64,000 nt of DNA from Salticus scenicus. Its lineage: Eukaryota; Arthropoda; Arachnida; Araneae; Salticidae. Position numbers and translations under genes: made by a program. A model generated the notes under the pieces. It had not been told where the DNA came from, did not search any database, and saw only the letters and a program-made list of their open reading frames with translations. Position 1 is the stretch's first letter; each line of letters opens with the position of its first letter. The stretch covers positions 103,400,436 through 103,464,435 of the forward strand of contig OZ005662.1 of NCBI GenBank assembly GCA_963930645.1, given 5' to 3'. Positions 1 to 11,611 of this stretch are shown in pieces.

Positions 1-527
1 GAAAATAATAAATTATTTAAGAAATAATTAGGTATAAAGAAAATAAAATCAAACTATACCAGTATGCAGATGTAATGTAACAAATATGAGAAACACGTGA
101 ACAAGATGGTGAAATCCAGGCATATATATAAAATCATAAAAAAGATTAATTATAAATGAAAGTAATAAATTATTTTAAAATGCACTGTATAAATAATAAT
201 AATAATAATAATAAAACAAAACAAAGCCAGTATATAATTACGATACAAAAAATCAAAAACAAGGGAACAAGATGGTGAACTGCAGACGTATATGCAAATT
301 AATCAAAATAACAGATTATTAGTTAATAAATATTATAAGTGTGAATCAGTGCTCGAGAATCTCCAATACTAAATTTCCGTTTTCGGGGAAGATCGACTGT
401 TCCATGAAGTATGGACAATTGAATTTGGCATTATTAGATAGCTCGCACTGATAGATAAGCCGCAGTCCCCAAAAATCAATGTCTTTTTTCAAAGATAGCC
501 CGCGGCTTATCTTCACTAAATTACGGT
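1..527. other. AT-rich noncoding DNA with a small hairpin
   Basis: No coding region is supportable. There is a short AAT-type microsatellite near 195-214. Around 452-514 the sequence agataagccgcag is followed about 40 bp later by its near-complement cgcggcttatct, so a stem-loop could form. The tagatagctc...ataagccgcag block around 437-464 recurs near 5884-5912, so it is probably a fragment of a dispersed repeat. Confidence 0.5.
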
Positions 528-714
528 ATTCATTTTTGAGTATAGTGACATGTTAAAAAATGGGGATATTAAGATTCATAGTGGTCAATCCCATTTTTGA
601 GCATGCCAATATACTCAAAAATGAGTACATGTGATTTTTAAATTTAAGTATATGTTGTTTCGTAGCTACTTTGAGGCAATTTTGCTCATTTTTGAGAAAC
701 CATTTTTAACAGTG
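528..714. mobile_element. CACTG-ended MITE-like element
   Basis: The right end reads ccatttttaacagtg (about 700-714) and the left end reads acatgttaaaaaatgg (about 548-563), which are inverted relatives. Inside, tttttgagtata (about 532-543) and its complement tatactcaaaaa (about 610-621) form another inverted pair. The terminal motif CACTGTTAAAAA also ends the elements at 29754-31868 and 45228-45509, so I infer one family of non-autonomous DNA elements. The left boundary is uncertain and no target duplication is clear. Confidence 0.45.
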
Positions 715-2170
715 TGTACTGAAATATATTTGGTCTGCCATATTAGAAAAAAAATTAATTACTATTATTAAACAAATATTAAACCCGGACATGGTATATT
801 TTGCTGAATATTTTCATCAATTAAATCTAATAGAAATATATATATATTTATTTATTTATTTATTTATTTTCTTAATTTTGCACACTCATGTTTATTGACT
901 GTAAATTTCAAATGCACGCCATAGTGAGGTTAAATTTAACTTTAAATCGAAATTACATATTTCTCCTCTGACGTCAATATCTGGTCAAGACAAAAAGTTT
1001 TCTTATGACGTGATAGAAATAAATAGTTAACCCATTTTATCCCATTATCCTATTTAAAGGACAGCTGAAAAATAGCATATAGAAATCAGAATTTGAATGG
1101 TGCGAATATTTTGACAGCTGGAATATATAATGATTTATATAAGCTTCTGCTAGCGTGTTATATGTTTCACCTCCTCCCACTCTTCCATGGAATCTTTGTT
1201 TAATCATTACATTAGGGGGCGTGGTTTATCTTCTCTTTGCTGTTGAAACTTCTTTCTGGAGAACTATCATGTAATTAAGAAAGTATTATACAGATAAAGC
1301 AAAACTTTATACTCGGAAAGCCCTTTTTACTATTGAAGAGAACACTAAAACATATAAGTGCAAATTCCATCCTCTTTATTTCAGTGTCCTGCGTACAAGG
1401 TGGATAAGATTTCTTATACAGAATGTAATTTTTTTTTTTTTAATTTTGTTGTATTTACTTTATTTAAGTTTAATTAACCTTAAAAAATATAATTTTTCTC
1501 AAATTTGAGCAAAATAAATAAATTCTGATAAAATGGTTTAATAAAGAGCGACGGTGCAGTTTGGTTCCATCAGTCAAAAAATGGGGAACCCACTTACAAA
1601 GCATCCAAATATTCCCTAGCTTATGCAGATGCAATCGAATTTATGCCTCCAACACTATTTAAATTTCCGCTAGTTTTTTCCACGTTTGATATAGATCATG
1701 CTTCACATTCTACTTTAGTAGAGCTAAGTCAATAGCCGATCAATGCACAGCTCGAGGTTTGTACTGGATGCACTCATCTCTTATGCAGATCGACGTGATG
1801 CACTTTTGCGCATTGCGTTCAATCACGGATGCGTCTCCAAGTGCGGATCTTATCTGTAGACAGCAGCATCTGCAAAATTTCTGTCCAAACTGAAATAAAG
1901 TATATCTGGTCATATAACATCCGTTGAAGCAGTCATGTTCCCTTCAGGATTGTAGTTTCTGCAGAATTGCTTCCGGCACACAAATGACATGCCGCGCAAC
2001 TATGCAATGCTTGGCAATCTAAAGAATGTCAATAGATGAAATTTTCTATACACAGGTGCCTATAATTGCGGTTTGAATTTAATTTTTAATCCAAGTGGCA
2101 CGAATTCTTTTGGATATCTAGTACCACAGCTATATTTGGAAAATGCTCGAAATGCATTTTAAATTGTGAT
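715..2170. other. AT-rich noncoding DNA with a GC-richer patch
   Basis: No intact reading frame is seen. About 1550-2060 is visibly less AT-rich than its surroundings, with words such as gatgcaatcgaat and cgacgtgatgcac, and has stops in every frame on both strands. It may be a decayed TE coding segment, but I could not assign it. The rest holds short TTTA and poly(T) runs. Confidence 0.4.
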
Positions 2171-2580
2171 ATTTTTACTTCCATTACCCTACTACCGTAG
2201 GAAATGGAAGTATTGTATTCGGTCTGAAAATTCGATATCGGGTTTTCAACTGATTTACACGTTTTAAGGTCCCCCGAGTCCAAAAATGTGGTTTTTGGCA
2301 ATTGTTCAGTGTGTATGTATGTGTGTGTGTGTGTGTGTGTATGTATGTGGAGAATCTTCTGGCTATTACAGCTCAGAAACTAATAAAGATAGAGCTACGA
2401 AACTTTAGAATTGAAATACGTCTGGTGTAGAGATGAAATTTCCAAATTTTGGTGAAAATTGAAAAACCGGAAGTGGGAGATCGGAAACCGGAAGTGGGAC
2501 CGTAAGTCCGTATCTCAAAAACGGCTCTAATGATTTTCTTCAAATTTGCTATATAAACACTCTATTAGATGTCCTTTCAA
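2171..2580 (+). repeat. Dispersed 'core' repeat copy 1 (palindrome, core, TG tract)
   Basis: The order of parts is: a palindromic end (tacttccatt ... aatggaagta, about 2176-2212), the core gttttcaactgatttacacg with ttttaaggtc, a GTGTGTATG microsatellite (about 2311-2349), then a 'ctcagaaact' segment and a segment with two ccggaagtggga copies (about 2467-2500). The same order occurs at the inner ends of the giant foldback arms (59731 onward), and the core recurs near 6836, 27205, 28978, 39740, 39890 and 52733. It is noncoding; the class of the parent element is unknown to me. Confidence 0.6.
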
Positions 2581-3385
2581 ATGATATAGTTGGTTAGTTC
2601 AGGAAAATTGATAGGCGTCCTGTATAAATATCTCAATTTCAGGTCTCCCAAGGGCGTTCCTTTAAAAGCAGCTGTACGAATTTTTTCTCTTATTTTTTAC
2701 TTCGCTATATGTAAGCTTCGTTTTATATGTCTTTATATGTGTATAAAGTTTCTCTTACCGGAAAAATTTTAGGTTTCTACTTCTTTAGGTCACTTTTATG
2801 TTTTCAGATCACATTATCTCCTAAAAATGCATATAATACGTGTAATGGAAGTCGTGTGGTTGTTTCACACCAGATTTTTTTTTTTTTTTTATGTGTGTGC
2901 TAAATATTAGTACATTGTTTGGTTCGCATATAACTTATAGAAAATAGGGCTACAGAAACGTAAACGAATAATTTCAAAGAATTTTGCTTATACGTCTATT
3001 ATATTAATAACTAGATATAAATTTTTAATTTTAATAAAAGTTTTAAAGTATTACATGGTTTTCGGAAGCTAACAAAAAGAGCTACTTTCTTTCATATTTT
3101 TTTTACAATAAATAAAATGTTTTATTCATAATTTATATATATATATATTAATCCAGCTACATTTATTTTTTCTAGAAAAGTCAAAAAAATTATTTTATGA
3201 AAACGGAGAAAAATTATAAATGAATGTTCAATTTAAAGGTTACAAAAAGCAATCGGAATAAAAATTAAGCAATTAAAAATTAATGTATTTATTTTTATTT
3301 ATTTATTTTTGTACATTTATAAATGATTATGCACTACTGTCCAGCCATTGAACACATATTTTCTTAAAATCCAGTCATTATCTAT

Positions 3386-3423
<38 letters not shown>

Positions 3424-3750
3424 TTGAGATTTATTCCCTAATTATTTTTTCCATCTATTTTTTTAGTGGGTAATTTGAATTTCTACACTAGTAAGTGCAC
3501 TTTACGCTGAATACGCAATTAATTTAATTATACTATCGAGAAATTCTTGAAGTAGAAATATATTATAAACATTTTTTTTTTTTTTTTTTGTCAAATGCTT
3601 TTTTATAGAAATAAATAAGATAAGATATTCGTGTGTATCATTATATAAAAATAATTTTGAAAAGCATACTTTTCAAATATAGCCATTTTTTTTTTTTTTT
3701 TTTTTTTTTATAACCATGAAAAAAGTTTCTTTAATTTTATATGTTTACTA
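2581..3750. other. AT-rich noncoding DNA with poly(T) tracts
   Basis: It contains several poly(T) runs (about 2875-2890, 3390-3414, 3571-3589 and 3688-3709) and an AT microsatellite near 3137. The small open frame at 2590-2772 has no recognisable composition or motif and is treated as chance. Nothing else is supportable. Confidence 0.5.
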
Positions 3751-5633
3751 AAATTTCTGGATATCTAATGTGAATATTTTTTAATAAGAATATGATGTAC
3801 AAAATTTGCGTAGATGTTTTCTTCTTAAAAAGGATAACATAATCACGTATATTTTGCAATTAAAGTTACATTTATTTGCTCGTGTAATATAACTTACAAC
3901 ATATGTCTTTTGAAAATACTTTGATTAAAGAAAAAAAATAAATAATAAATAAAAACTAGTATAATATCGTCACCACAATACTTTCTTCTATTTTTTCCTG
4001 TAAAAATTCACATAGTAAAAAATTTCTGGATATCTAATGTGAATATTTTTTAATAAGAATATGATGTACAAAATTTGCGTAGATGTTTTCTTCTTAAAAA
4101 GGATAACATAATCACGTATATTTTGCAATTAAAGTTACATTTATTTGCTCGTGTAATATAACTTACAACATATGTCTTTTGAAAATACTTTGATTAAAGA
4201 AAAAAAATAAATAATAAATAAAAACTAGTATAATATCGTCACCACAATACTTTCTTCTATTTTTTCCTGTAAAAATTCACATAGTAAAAAATTTCTGGAT
4301 ATCTAATGTGAATATTTTTTAATAAGAATATGATGTACAAAATTTGCGTAGATGTTTTCTTCTTAAAAAGGATAACATAATAACGTATATTTTGCAATTA
4401 AAGTTACATTTATTTGCTCGTGTAATATAACTTACAACATATGTCTTTTGAAAATACTTTGATTAAAGAAAAAAAATAAATAATAAATAAAAACTAGTAT
4501 AATATCGTCACCACAATACTTTCTTCTATTTTTTCCTGTAAAAATTCACATAGTAAAAAATTTCTGGATATCTAATGTGAATATTTTTTAATAAGAATAT
4601 GATGTACAAAATTTGCGTAGATGTTTTCTTCTTAAAAAGGATAACATAATCACGTATATTTTGCAATTAAAGTTACATTTATTTGCTCGTGTAATATAAC
4701 TTACAACATATGTCTTTTGAAAATACTTTGATTAAAGAAAAAAAATAAATAATAAATAAAAACTAGTATAATATCGTCACCACAATACTTTCTTCTATTT
4801 TTTCCTGTAAAAATTCACATAGTAAAAAATTTCTGGATATCTAATGTGAATATTTTTTAATAAGAATATGATGTACAAAATTTGCGTAGATGTTTTCTTC
4901 TTAAAAAGGATAACATAATCACGTATATTTTGCAATTAAAGTTACATTTATTTGCTCGTGTAATATAACTTACAACATATGTCTTTTGAAAATACTTTGA
5001 TTAAAGAAAAAAAATAAATAATAAATAAAAACTAGTATAATATCGTCACCACAATACTTTCTTCTATTTTTTCCTGTAAAAATTCACATAGTAAAAAATT
5101 TCTGGATATCTAATGTGAATATTTTTTAATAAGAATATGATGTACAAAATTTGCGTAGATGTTTTCTTCTTAAAAAGGATAACATAATCACGTATATTTT
5201 GCAATTAAAGTTACATTTATTTGCTCGTGTAATATAACTTACAACATATGTATTTTGAAAATACTTTGATTAAAGAAAAAAAATAAATAATAAATAAAAA
5301 CTAGTATAATATCGTCACCACAATACTTTCTTCTATTTTTTCCTGTAAAAATTCACATAGTAAAAAATTTCTGGATATCTAATGTGAATATTTTTTAATA
5401 AGAATATGATGTACAAAATTTGCGTAGATGTTTTCTTCTTAAAAAGGATAACATAATAACGTATATTTTGCAATTAAAGTTACATTTATTTGCTCGTGTA
5501 ATATAACTTACAACATATGTATTTTGAAAATACTTTGATTAAAGAAAAAAAATAAATAATAAATAAAAACTAGTATAATATCGTCACCACAATACTTCCT
5601 TCTATTTTTTCCTGTAAAAATTCACATAGTAAA
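3751..5633 (+). repeat. Tandem satellite: seven 269-bp units
   Basis: The landmark aaatttctggatatctaatg recurs at 3751, 4020, 4289, 4558, 4827, 5096 and 5365, a constant period of 269 bp. The array ends near 5633, so it holds almost exactly seven units. Units are nearly identical, differing at single positions: 'aataacg' replaces 'aatcacg' in units 3 and 7, 'gtatttt' replaces 'gtctttt' in units 6 and 7, and unit 7 alone has 'cttcctt'. Such homogeneity implies recent amplification or ongoing unequal exchange. Units have no long ORF, are AT-rich and contain a poly(A) stretch followed by aataaataataaat. There is no evidence for a centromeric role. Confidence 0.95.
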
Positions 5634-5747
5634 AAATATTTATTAAAAATATTATTTGCTAAAATTACTTTTCATGATAAATGCAGACAATATTCATTAT
5701 AGACAAGTATAAAATTATTATTTTTTTTCCGAATGAGTGAAAATAAT

Positions 5748-5819
5748 GCCTGGACCGGGACTCGAACCGCGGATTTTTGACTTACAAGGTCAAGGCTCTA
5801 CCAATTGAGCTATCCAGGC
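5748..5819 (-). tRNA. tRNA-Thr(UGU)-like sequence, probably pseudogene or tRNA-derived repeat
   Basis: Read on the minus strand it folds as a 72-nt cloverleaf: perfect 7-bp acceptor stem (GCCTGGA/TCCAGGC), D arm GCTC-AATTGGTA-GAGC, anticodon stem TTGAC/GTCAA with loop CTTGTAA (anticodon TGT, Thr), and T loop TTCGAGT. The T stem CGCGG/CCCGG has two mispairs, which is unusual for a working tRNA. An A box (TAGCTCAATTGG) and a B box (GGTTCGAGTCC) are both present. A short inverted repeat flanks the body directly. Either a degraded tRNA gene or a tRNA-derived mobile sequence fits; no CCA is encoded. Confidence 0.7.
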
Positions 5820-6080
5820 CGACATCCCGGTCAGCATTACTCACTCAGACAAACTTTTAGGCAGAAACAATCTGGTCTATCATTTAGATAGCTCAACAGA
5901 AATAAGCCGCAGGAAATGGAAAACACCATTAAACAATGGGAGAATGAAATACAATTTTTAATAAAATCACACAATCAACTGTGGAAGAAAATCATATTTA
6001 TTGAAATTAATTTCAACAAAAACTCGCGTTCGAAAATTTGACCAAAAAAAGCAATACATTCTCTAACTTATGGGTAAGAG

Positions 6081-6115
<35 letters not shown>

Positions 6116-6406
6116 AATACTTTCTCTACCTTATGGGTAAGAGAAAGTGAAAAATTGAAAGCCGTAAAAAATTTAAAAAATAACAACTTTGTTTTCAATT
6201 ATCACAGATCTGCGGTTCAACCCTTCGTTTTAAAGATATTGACAAGTTTTCTGAAACGTATCCACATAAAAAATGTTCACAACCTGAAGAGCGTCATCAG
6301 GAGTTAATGGGGTTCTCCTAAAAACACACAATTTTCTTTTATTCTCGTTTACTATTACTATTATATACATATATATAATATATATAGATAGATAGATAGA
6401 TAGATA
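5820..6406. repeat. AT-rich spacer with a 35-bp duplication around poly(A), and a GATA tract
   Basis: The block caatacattctctaactta followed by tgggtaagagaaagt (6050-6085) is repeated with few changes at 6115-6149, the two copies being separated by a poly(A) run (about 6084-6112). The small open frames across this stretch on both strands are by-products of the repeat and poly(A). A GATA microsatellite sits at about 6384-6406, immediately before a MITE. No gene is seen. Confidence 0.6.
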
Positions 6407-6552
6407 CAGTCGGTAACAAAAGTGTTCGAACACTAGCAAAAAGTCCTATGTAAAAAAAGTGCACTTGATACGGTTTTGTTAAATAAATCCGTGAGAAGTG
6501 CACATTTACATAGGAATTTTTGATAGTGTTCGGACACTTTTGTTACCGACTG
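6407..6552. mobile_element. 146-bp palindromic TA-flanked MITE (Tc1/mariner type)
   Basis: Both ends are CAGTCGGTAACAAAAGTG in inverted orientation, continuing inward as GTTCGAACACTA on the left and its near-complement TAGTGTTCGGACAC on the right, then inner matches such as cctatgta/tacatagg and gtgcac. TA dinucleotides flank it at 6405-6406 and 6553-6554. Almost the whole element can fold into one hairpin. Size, termini and TA duplication are standard for a non-autonomous Tc1/mariner-superfamily element; no coding capacity. Confidence 0.9.
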
Positions 6553-6999
6553 TATATTAATTTTTATTAATTAAAAATAATTCTCATTATGTACATTTAT
6601 ACGAAATTTTGTCATATACTACGATGTTAAAGATTTTGGGAAATGTTTAAGGTAGCACCCCCTGTTGAGCAGTTGATGCAAAAATTTAATCAGCACCAGT
6701 GTATGCCAAAGTTCAAATAAATGACAAGTTTGTTAAATTTTGTTCAATTGAAATGCAGCGCACGCAAAATTTGTGATACACACACACAGACAGACATTTT
6801 CCAATAAATGTAAAATAGTATTCAGGGAAATCCAAAACATGTAAATCCATCGAAAAACAGAGATCTAAAAACTTCACGAATCCGATATTTTCTTCATATA
6901 TATAGAAGAATGTGAGCACAAAGTATGCTTTCATTTTAAAACACTTATTCGGAAAACTTATTACATAGAAAATTTGTGCGTTTGGATACATGGTAAGTA

Positions 7000-7037
<38 letters not shown>
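6553..7037. other. AT-rich spacer with a minus-strand core-repeat fragment
   Basis: Around 6833-6870 the minus strand reads the dispersed core (ttttcgatggatttacatg), followed, still reading on the minus strand, by a GTCTGTCTGTGTG tract (6777-6797). This is the order seen at 2171-2580. A long poly(T) run ends the stretch (about 7003-7037). The minus-strand open frame at 6713-7132 spans this repeat and the homopolymer and looks spurious. Confidence 0.5.
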
Positions 7038-7040
<3 letters not shown>

Positions 7041-7280
7041 CCGCTTCGCTGGTCACTATATTTAAAGGAAATAAAAACAAAATCACTGTTCTTATATCTC
7101 TTTACAAACAAAAAAGAAAAAAGAAAATCCATTGAAACTGCTCAAAATCTGACATCGGATCTCCGCTGCCTCCTGCATTGGTTTCCTCGCCCCCAATATC
7201 TCGTGTACGAGTCCTTATTGCCTGCGATTATGCCTCACTTGTGAGTTTCAGTTTGGGTGCGTATCGGATGACAGATTTCA
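7038..7280 (-). mobile_element. Truncated Helitron 3' end fragment
   Basis: Directly after poly(T) comes gcccgcttcgctggtcacta. The complement of this sequence occurs at about 31419-31437, just before a CTAA terminus, and gcccgcttcgctgg also starts the Helitron at 47920 after CTAGCAGGCTTT. The outermost CTAG-type terminus is missing here, apparently replaced by poly(T). The less AT-rich stretch to about 7280 is likely the adjoining subterminal part. No ORF of interest is present. Confidence 0.55.
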
Positions 7281-8639
7281 AACGGACTGTATCGAAAAAA
7301 TTAGAGTAGCTTTTTTATATTTAAATAATTTTCCCAATTACATACGAACAAAAAACTACACGTACTATACATAATATTTACTTTCACGCTATTTTCTATA
7401 TTTTATTTGATTTAAAATGACAACAATTTCAAGACAAATATAATATTACAATATAAATGAAGTACAATACATTGAGCGCTACGCATACCGCATGAGACAC
7501 CTAATTTTTTAAGTTTATATATTTTATGGTTATTTAAAAGTGGTTGATGTAGAAAATAAATAAATATGTAAACATAATTATGGTACAGCTTTACTATAGC
7601 TGGCCTTGGTGACTTTTGAATTTTTGTACAAAATGATATAGAGAAACAAAATAGATGATTTGCAATGTGCTTATTGTTTCTGTTTTTGTCTCCTTTCTTT
7701 TTCTTTCTTTTTTTTCTTTCTTCTTCTTTTTCTTCTTTTTTTTAATTTTAGTGAAATTTTTTATAATTCGTTTACATTTTTGATGCACTACTTGGCTTAA
7801 AATGGCTGCCCTTGGAAAAAATGTCCGACCTACTCCAGCGTGAAAATTTTTAAAAAAGGCCAGGATTATCTCTAAATACATTATTATTATTTAATTTTTA
7901 TTATAATTTAATTTGAAAGTTATAATGATGTCCCTTTTTTATATGAATAAGTAACATAATTTTGGATATTTTTCTTTTATTATGCGTGTTAAAATAGATA
8001 CACACACGTGCATATATGTATATATGTTGTCGAAAAAGAAAATGAACACGTAATTTTTTTGGCAACAATTAAATTTAAAGCGAATATTTAAATGTCTAAT
8101 TTTAAATCTATTATAAGCTTTCATATTCTATTTGATTTAAAAAACAATAATTAAAAATTCGAAAATCGGTGTATGAGTAGATGTTAGAGCAAACATCCAT
8201 CCAAATTTGTCTAGCTCGGCGATTAGCTGTTTTCCTAGAAAGCGCCGCATACACACACACATCTTTTTTTTATTGTATATATAGATTAACACGCTGTACA
8301 TCGATATGTTTCAACATTTTCCTCTTGACAGGTGACATCAAAATATCAAAGCAGTATTTTAGTTACCGTCATATATCCAACAACATTGCACGACATTTTT
8401 AATACCTGTCTTCAGCTCTCCAAGGTCAAAAACTTCTGTGACAAAGATTCTATTCATAATATAGCCACACCCACCCACCCACTCCAAACGAACAACAACA
8501 ACAACAAACAAAAAATAATCTAATACACTGTAGTCTATATTTCTAAATATTCCTATAGAAATTCACCTATATATTCACTTAGTCACGAGGTTTTAGACAT
8601 TTACTGTGGGTTTCCTTCTTAAACATTTGTAAAAATCTT
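7281..8639. other. AT-rich noncoding DNA
   Basis: No gene is supportable; open frames here are dominated by pyrimidine-rich (about 7680-7745) or AT runs. Around 8025-8080 the string tgtcgaaaaagaaaatgaac with ggcaacaatt resembles 55818-55890 inside the Helitron at 54389-56115 and, inverted, 10225-10290, so it is a fragment of that repeat. The remainder shows nothing identifiable. Confidence 0.4.
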
Positions 8640-9029
8640 TGTGCAGCATCGTGTTTTAACGGGTTTACGATGACATCTAAGAAAATGCATGTCTTACCTC
8701 AGGGGATCAATCGCTCAATAGTTAGCAGTATCGTCCCGTATTTTCATATATATATATATATATATTTAATGTCAGAATAGAACGAAATTCGTTTCTTTGT
8801 ACGTAATGATAAATATTTTTAACGTATGATTGGGAAAATAATAATAAATACTAATAATATTAATAGTACAGTCGAAGAAAAAAAATTATATGTAGGAGAA
8901 ACACTCCCCCCCCCCCCCCCCCCCAAATACTACACATACTCACAATCCATAAGTGTAAATTTAAAATATGGATTATTTCAAAGAACTCGTCAATACTTTA
9001 AAATTGGATGGATGAAACTCAGATCTGTG

Positions 9030-9075
<46 letters not shown>
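8640..9075 (+). repeat. Diverged copy of the dispersed core-repeat family (distal part)
   Basis: Words in the same order as the copy at 28960-29500: a segment like 'atcgttcaatag' near 8708, gtacgtaatg followed by tatttttaacgt and gattg near 8800-8832, a C-rich spot (about 8906-8925), then gtgtaaattt, an 'aactcgt' and 'aatacttta' segment, and gatctgtg...aat near 9022. The copy ends in an AT microsatellite (about 9031-9073). Noncoding; the C-run would be a G-run on the minus strand. Confidence 0.55.
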
Positions 9076-9079
<4 letters not shown>

Positions 9080-10224
9080 AGGGTCTGTGTGTCTGTCTAT
9101 ATGTGAATGTGTCTGTTTGCGCTCTGGAACTTAGACTACTGATTGCAGTGTTGCAGAATATATACGTATAGACTTTCTAATTAAAACCAAACGTTTATGC
9201 TATCTTGTTTTGCATCGAAACACTGAAGTAAATCTGTCATACTGCGAGGCAATTCTAGGCACGACTACAATGTAAAAGCAGCAATGCGAAATTTCAGGCT
9301 TATACTTACCGGACGAAGATTTACATTGAACTTTTCGATGCTATGATAAATAAATTCAAATGTTTCTTCATTTTGTATAGCTTATTTACTCAATTCCTTT
9401 TTTTTTTTTTTTTTTTTTTTGCTTGTTTACAATCATTTCTCATGGACTTTTCAAATGCATTTCCCATGGACGCCTTACCACTAAAAAAAAAAAAAAAAAA
9501 AAAAAAAAAACTAATAAAAAGAAAATAAATTAAAGTTATATTAATTAATGAATAAAAATATGTAAAAGCTTTTGTTGATTAAGAACAAAACTTTGTAATC
9601 CTTTGATATCATATCGTTATCATTAATGTATGTAAATGATTATTGATAATAAATCGAGTTATGATGATAAATTTCAATTTTTATTTCGTTTAATAAATGC
9701 TGTGTGAATGCTTAGCTATGTTTTTACTCACCACACCTCTTATTACGTAAAATCTCTCTCGCTGTAACATAACACCTAAAATCCTTAATTAAGTTATGTA
9801 AGATTCGCCAATCCTGAAAGTCTTTAATATACAAAATAATTTAATAAATGGCTGCACAGAAAAAATAGCATCACAAATCTACGAGCTAAAAGTATAAGGC
9901 TATTATCAAAGTAACTTAGGAATTATTCATTCATCTTCATAATGTATCTTTTAAGTTCAAATAGTATATTAAAAAAAAATATTTAGTCCTATGAAATGAA
10001 GTATTCTTTTATTTTACTATGTTTTATTAACTTTGATTCGGTACAAATCTTGCAATCGATTTTTAACTAACTTCCCTACTAGCTAGACATTTGAAACTTT
10101 CAGAATAGCTCAGAACCCGATGACAACACAATACTTGATTTTCGAATTTTTGATTAGTTTTATTTTAATTAATTAAAATATGAAAATAATAACCCTCTAA
10201 TAGCTTTAAAAATAGCCATAAAAA
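9076..10224. other. AT-rich noncoding DNA with poly(T) and poly(A) blocks
   Basis: A poly(T) run (about 9397-9420) and a poly(A) run (about 9482-9511) face each other about 60 bp apart and generate a spurious open frame. About 9100-9330 is somewhat less AT-rich but has no intact frame. Nothing else is identifiable. Confidence 0.4.
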
Positions 10225-10445
10225 ATTAGCTATAATTTAATTGTTTCCAAAAAAAAAAAAAAATCACGATTTCATTTTCTTTCGACATAAAAATAAATAC
10301 ATTTAATTAAACGTGAACGTTAAAAAATTGTAAAAAGTTAAATTATATATCTCACAGAAATTGACGTCATTATCACTTCAAAAATTTTATACACATTGAT
10401 AATGTACTAATGTAGTTCTATAGCTATCATTCAACAGAAAATTTA
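10225..10445 (-). repeat. Inverted partial copy of a segment found in the 54.4-56.1 kb Helitron
   Basis: Reading the minus strand gives, in order, a 'gatagctatagaactacatt' block, a 'tgacgtcaattt' block, aactttttacaattttttaa, cgttcacgtttaattaaatg, tatttatttttatgtcgaaa and gaaaatgaa. The same blocks run from about 55681 to 55835 on the plus strand. I infer a dispersed piece of the same Helitron family or of something captured by it. Confidence 0.55.
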
Positions 10446-10494
10446 AAAACATGGTATATAAAATGTTTTTTGTCTTATATTTTTTTCATTATGC

Positions 10495-11356
<862 letters not shown>

Positions 11357-11611
11357 CTTTTATTATTGATGGTTGGTTGGTTGGTTGCAGGGTACAAGTC
11401 TGATTCATTACGCTAGGGTCCTAGGTGTAATGACCTCCGTGGGGGTCATTCTAAGGGGTTTTAGCCCGTATGTATACGAGTTTCGGAGAAAACCATGAAA
11501 ATCTCCGAACGGCAATGTTGATGAGCGCGACTTGGGATCGAACCCGGCGTCTTCTATCTACCAGCTTTGACCGAGAATCTGCTCAGCCACTGGTGGGCTT
11601 TTATCATTGAT
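11357..11611 (-). mobile_element. tRNA-derived SINE with target-site duplications
   Basis: On the minus strand the element begins gcccaccagtggctgagcag (A-box region), has the B box gggttcgatccc, a central block ctccgaaac/ccgttcggag, and ends in an AACC tail. It is bounded by cttttattattgat (11357-11370) and cttttatcattgat (11598-11611), a 14-bp duplication with one mismatch, marking insertion by target-primed reverse transcription. Related copies lie at 25008-25200, 32589-32796, 37934-38168 and 47509-47745. A partner LINE would have to supply reverse transcriptase; none is in the window. Confidence 0.9.

Noticed and set aside
1550..2060. Retrotransposon coding remnant, suggested by lower AT content
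   Set aside because: Translations on both strands have frequent stops and no recognisable gag, pol or transposase motif.
3751..5633. CRISPR-like array
   Set aside because: The repeat unit is 269 bp and fully repetitive with no unique spacers, in eukaryotic DNA; it is a satellite.
6713..7132. 139-codon minus-strand open frame, the longest outside transposases
   Set aside because: It crosses a poly(T) run, a core-repeat fragment and a Helitron fragment; no domain is visible.
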